Program-made: the position numbers and the translations under genes
Part shown: in pieces, positions 61,900-64,000 of the stretch
Numbering within the stretch: position 1 is the first letter of the stretch
Layout of the letters: every line of letters begins with the position of its first letter
Source of the DNA: Promethearchaeota archaeon
Lineage (GTDB): Archaea; Asgardarchaeota; Lokiarchaeia; Sigynarchaeales; SOKP01
NCBI GenBank assembly: GCA_019057775.1
Contig: JAHLWT010000159.1
Coordinates: 27,458 to 91,457, forward strand
Direction: 5' to 3'
Length of the DNA: 64,000 nucleotides
Notes under the pieces: model-generated
Databases searched by the model: none
What the model was told of the DNA's origin: nothing
Seen by the model: only the letters and a program-made list of their open reading frames with translations

Positions 61900-62733
61900 A
61901 TGAGCCCCCAAGTCTTTCAGATTAATCCAGACGGAACTACTAGCGAGCTTCAAAGCGATGGTTTTATAAAAGATATTTTAAAAACAGAAGAATGCTACGT
62001 TTTAGTTGCAGATGATATTAGAAAAGTTTTTCTCTGGAAAGGACTAAAGAGTAACGTAAGATCAAAATTCATCGGTGCTAGACTTTCCCAAGAAATCAGA
62101 GGTCAAGTAGGAATGCATTATGGGGTTGCACCTATCGATGAGGGGGAAGAAGATGCGGAATTTATAAAAATAATTGGAGGCCAAACCGAAGCAGGAATAG
62201 CAAGGGAAATAATAGGGGAAGTAAGTGCGGCTCCATCTGGACAACCTTTACGAGAAAAAAACATTTTTGGAACTCCTAAACCTGCAGAAGGTATGAACAT
62301 AGCAGGAAGTAGAGATAGATCATCTCAAAATACTGGACCTTTATATACAGGGCAAGACTCAATGGCCCCATACATGCAGGATCAATCTCAAATAGATTTC
62401 CAAGACGTAATGCAAAAATTGGAAGCAATACAAATGCCTCCAGGGTATGAAAGAGAATTAATAATCATTGGGAATCATGCATATTCAATTGTAGAAAAAG
62501 TTCAAACCTTTTTAGGGAAAAGAAAAGTTACCAAAGAAATATCCAAAGTCGGATCGATTCCTGAAGGAATATTCTTCGCGGAAAGTTATGCACCCAGGAT
62601 TCTAAGTGAAAATGGGGTGATTTTAGCCATAGAATTCCTCAGACGTACGGATGCTGAGACTAAACCAACACAGAAAAAAACTAAGAGAGAATCATTGAAA
62701 GACCAGATTAAGGAACAATTAGGCGGTAAATAA
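61900..62733 (+). CDS. Single-gelsolin-domain protein
   Basis: 277 residues, ATG behind TAGGAG. Residues 1-95 form one gelsolin-type domain: VFQINPDGTTSEL, then ECYVLVADDIRKVFLWKGLKSNVRSKFIGARLSQEIRGQ, and ending VAPIDEGEEDAEFIKIIGG, where the E-G-x-E-x-x-x-F block is the family hallmark. A flexible linker (100-165) and a second alpha/beta domain (170-260, YERELIIIGNHAYSIVEKV...GIFFAESYAPRILSENGVILAIEFLRR) follow. Such Asgard proteins can bind archaeal actin. Followed by roadblock and proline-rich genes. Confidence 0.85.
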   Translation: MSPQVFQINPDGTTSELQSDGFIKDILKTEECYVLVADDIRKVFLWKGLKSNVRSKFIGARLSQEIRGQVGMHYGVAPIDEGEEDAEFIKIIGGQTEAGIAREIIGEVSAAPSGQPLREKNIFGTPKPAEGMNIAGSRDRSSQNTGPLYTGQDSMAPYMQDQSQIDFQDVMQKLEAIQMPPGYERELIIIGNHAYSIVEKVQTFLGKRKVTKEISKVGSIPEGIFFAESYAPRILSENGVILAIEFLRRTDAETKPTQKKTKRESLKDQIKEQLGGK

Positions 62734-62940
62734 GAAACTCTCTTTAATCAATAAGGAATTTTTATCTTTTTTTGCTAGTTTTTTTAATCAAATAGCTAAT
62801 ATTCTCTTTTTAGAGATATTAATTCAATTTTAAATATTCTAATTGTATTTAATTTTGATAAAGAGAACTTAAAGTAAGTAATTTTTTAAGGTTAGAGTTT
62901 TTTAATTATTATTAGTTGAATTATATTTTTTCTTTTTATT

Positions 62941-63330
62941 ATGGCAGAACTAACACCAGATGAAGCAAGAAGCCTATCAACATTTCTAGGCTCAATTACG
63001 GAGTATAGTGAGTTGGAAGCGCTCGCTTTGGTCACTCGGGAGGGTTTAAGGTTAGCGTTCAGTGCTGTTCCAGGCTATACAGTAGATCCTGATTTATTTT
63101 CAAGTCTGAGTGCTGTAGTTGTTCAGAGTGGATCGGATGCTATTGAATCAATGGGCTACACAAACATGTTAGAGGTCGTATTACGGGGAGATAATGGATT
63201 TATCATACTTTCAGCAGCAGGGAGATTTTTCCTTGTAGGGGCTTCAAGACAGATGCCAGATTTAGGAAAAGTTGTTAAAGTTTTTAGATATTACGCTCAG
63301 GAAATTAATAAGCGCTATCCACAGAATTAA
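62941..63330 (+). CDS. Roadblock/LC7-domain protein
   Basis: 129 residues, whole fold: helix DEARSLSTFLGSITEYS, strand ALALVTREGLRLAFS, helix DPDLFSSLSAVVVQSGSDAIESM, strands MLEVVLRGDNGFIILSAAGRFFLVGAS and a closing helix LGKVVKVFRYYAQEI. Dynein-light-chain-type domain, used in GTPase regulation. Its gene sits 208 nt after gelsolin on the same strand. There is no clear SD; the ATG follows a T-rich leader. Confidence 0.88.
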   Translation: MAELTPDEARSLSTFLGSITEYSELEALALVTREGLRLAFSAVPGYTVDPDLFSSLSAVVVQSGSDAIESMGYTNMLEVVLRGDNGFIILSAAGRFFLVGASRQMPDLGKVVKVFRYYAQEINKRYPQN

Positions 63331-63530
63331 TAATAGGGATTCTACTTTTAGAATATTACATTCTTTTATCTATTTAAAAGTTTTTGAGATTTAAATCTAC
63401 GATTTAAGGGAGAATTCATATATTTGTGTAGTAATAATATTTATTAAGTAAATTATTCAGTGATGATATAATTTATATTTTTATTGTTTGTTAAATATTA
63501 AATAAATGTAGAAATTCTAAATGGATAAAC

Positions 63531-64000
63531 ATGCCTGAAATTAAACTCTTTGTCGACGCTAATGATAAATTAAAAGATAAAGTTGTTATTTGCCAAGCAA
63601 ATGCAGATACGTTAGGAATAAAGGATGGACATTCCATAGAGGTTCTTAATATCGATAATAACTTAAAAAAGACAGCCAAAATTGAAATTTCTGATGTAGT
63701 ATTAGATTTTGCGGGGCAATTCTCTAAAAATATTCTTGATGCTTTAGAATTTACTGGCGTAGAATTAATAATCCGTCCTGTTAGTGTTGAAACTACACTT
63801 AAACCTGTTTTAAAGATTCCTAAAGTTCCACCTCCTAGACCCGCGCCAACTCCTACTCCTGCTCAAAAACCAGGATTATCGCCTTTACCTTCGCGTCCAC
63901 CAGAAATGAGTGCTCCAATCCCCTTTACTTCTCGACCGCCCCCCATTCGATCCCCTGAAGAACAAGATGAATCACCTCCCCCCGAGCAACCTGCACCAGA
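63531..64000 (+). CDS. Beta-barrel plus proline-rich protein, 3' end beyond the window
   Basis: At least 156 residues. Residues 1-85 (PEIKLFVDANDKLKDKVVICQ, ADTLGIKDGHSIEVLN) read as a double-psi beta-barrel or molybdopterin-binding-type fold: G-I-K-D-G-x-x-I-E-V is the typical turn. From about 100 on, proline-rich tracts (KVPPPRPAPTPTPAQ, RPPEMSAPIPF, RPPPIRSPEEQ) that look like SH3/profilin ligands. Third gene in the gelsolin-roadblock row. Proline-rich tails plus gelsolin suggest a cytoskeletal partner. Confidence 0.6.
   Translation, partial: MPEIKLFVDANDKLKDKVVICQANADTLGIKDGHSIEVLNIDNNLKKTAKIEISDVVLDFAGQFSKNILDALEFTGVELIIRPVSVETTLKPVLKIPKVPPPRPAPTPTPAQKPGLSPLPSRPPEMSAPIPFTSRPPPIRSPEEQDESPPPEQPAP

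Overview
The window is AT-rich, gene-dense DNA that reads as an Asgard (Lokiarchaeia-like) archaeon. Three lines of evidence agree: an archaeal-type modified mevalonate pathway, tRNA genes interrupted by bulge-helix-bulge (BHB) introns, and many eukaryote-like small-GTPase or cytoskeleton accessory domains (longin-like, roadblock/LC7, gelsolin). Coding is often started from TTG. Several genes appear to start from ATT, ATC or ATA placed behind a good Shine-Dalgarno (SD) sequence. No IS element, prophage or CRISPR array was seen.

Layout. 1-900: the end of a flavin prenyltransferase gene (ubiX) and a longin-like protein. 951-9874 (minus): an eight-gene operon with every step from acetoacetyl-CoA to IPP/DMAPP by the archaeal anhydromevalonate route (HMG-CoA synthase, class II HMG-CoA reductase, anhydromevalonate-phosphate decarboxylase, both phosphomevalonate dehydratase subunits, mevalonate kinase, isopentenyl phosphate kinase, type 2 IPP isomerase). 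The neighbouring UbiX would supply the prenyl-FMN that the decarboxylase needs. 10305-14333: two paralogous multi-pass membrane proteins with cytoplasmic longin/roadblock-like tails, a PAP2 phosphatase and a cis-prenyltransferase. 14478-25648: a glutamate-cysteine-ligase-like enzyme, an amidohydrolase, a coiled-coil protein, an MBL hydrolase, a roadblock protein, two toxin-antitoxin pairs between repeated Cys-rich mini-genes, and an SDR enzyme. 25889-33305: an operon of a giant surface protein, a longin-like/wHTH protein and a TrmB-like coiled-coil protein. 35006-42025: a DUF4956-VTC-CotH-CotH cluster. 42311-50511: hydrolases, an island of mini-proteins, an HTH-TPR regulator, a radical-SAM-like protein without its cluster motif and a possible ribbon-helix-helix protein. 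50854-54918: a zinc-ribbon membrane protein, an NfeD-like protein with an Asp-alternating repeat, a flotillin-like SPFH protein and a beta-carbonic anhydrase. 54933-56132: a MarR pair and two intron-containing tRNA genes. 56289-64000: NAD(P)HX repair enzyme, a truncated double beta-propeller protein, then a gelsolin-roadblock-proline-rich operon.

Most unusual: the mevalonate kinase frame is broken by exactly 31 nt inside the invariant GEH motif. Those 31 nt form a hairpin flanked by two 3-nt bulges, and cutting each bulge after its second nucleotide restores GEH-FVVYG. The same rule removes a 33-nt intron from tRNA-Thr and a 44-nt intron from tRNA-Met in this window. I therefore propose a BHB mini-intron in a metabolic mRNA. 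All identifications rest on reading the sequence and on family knowledge; no database search was run.
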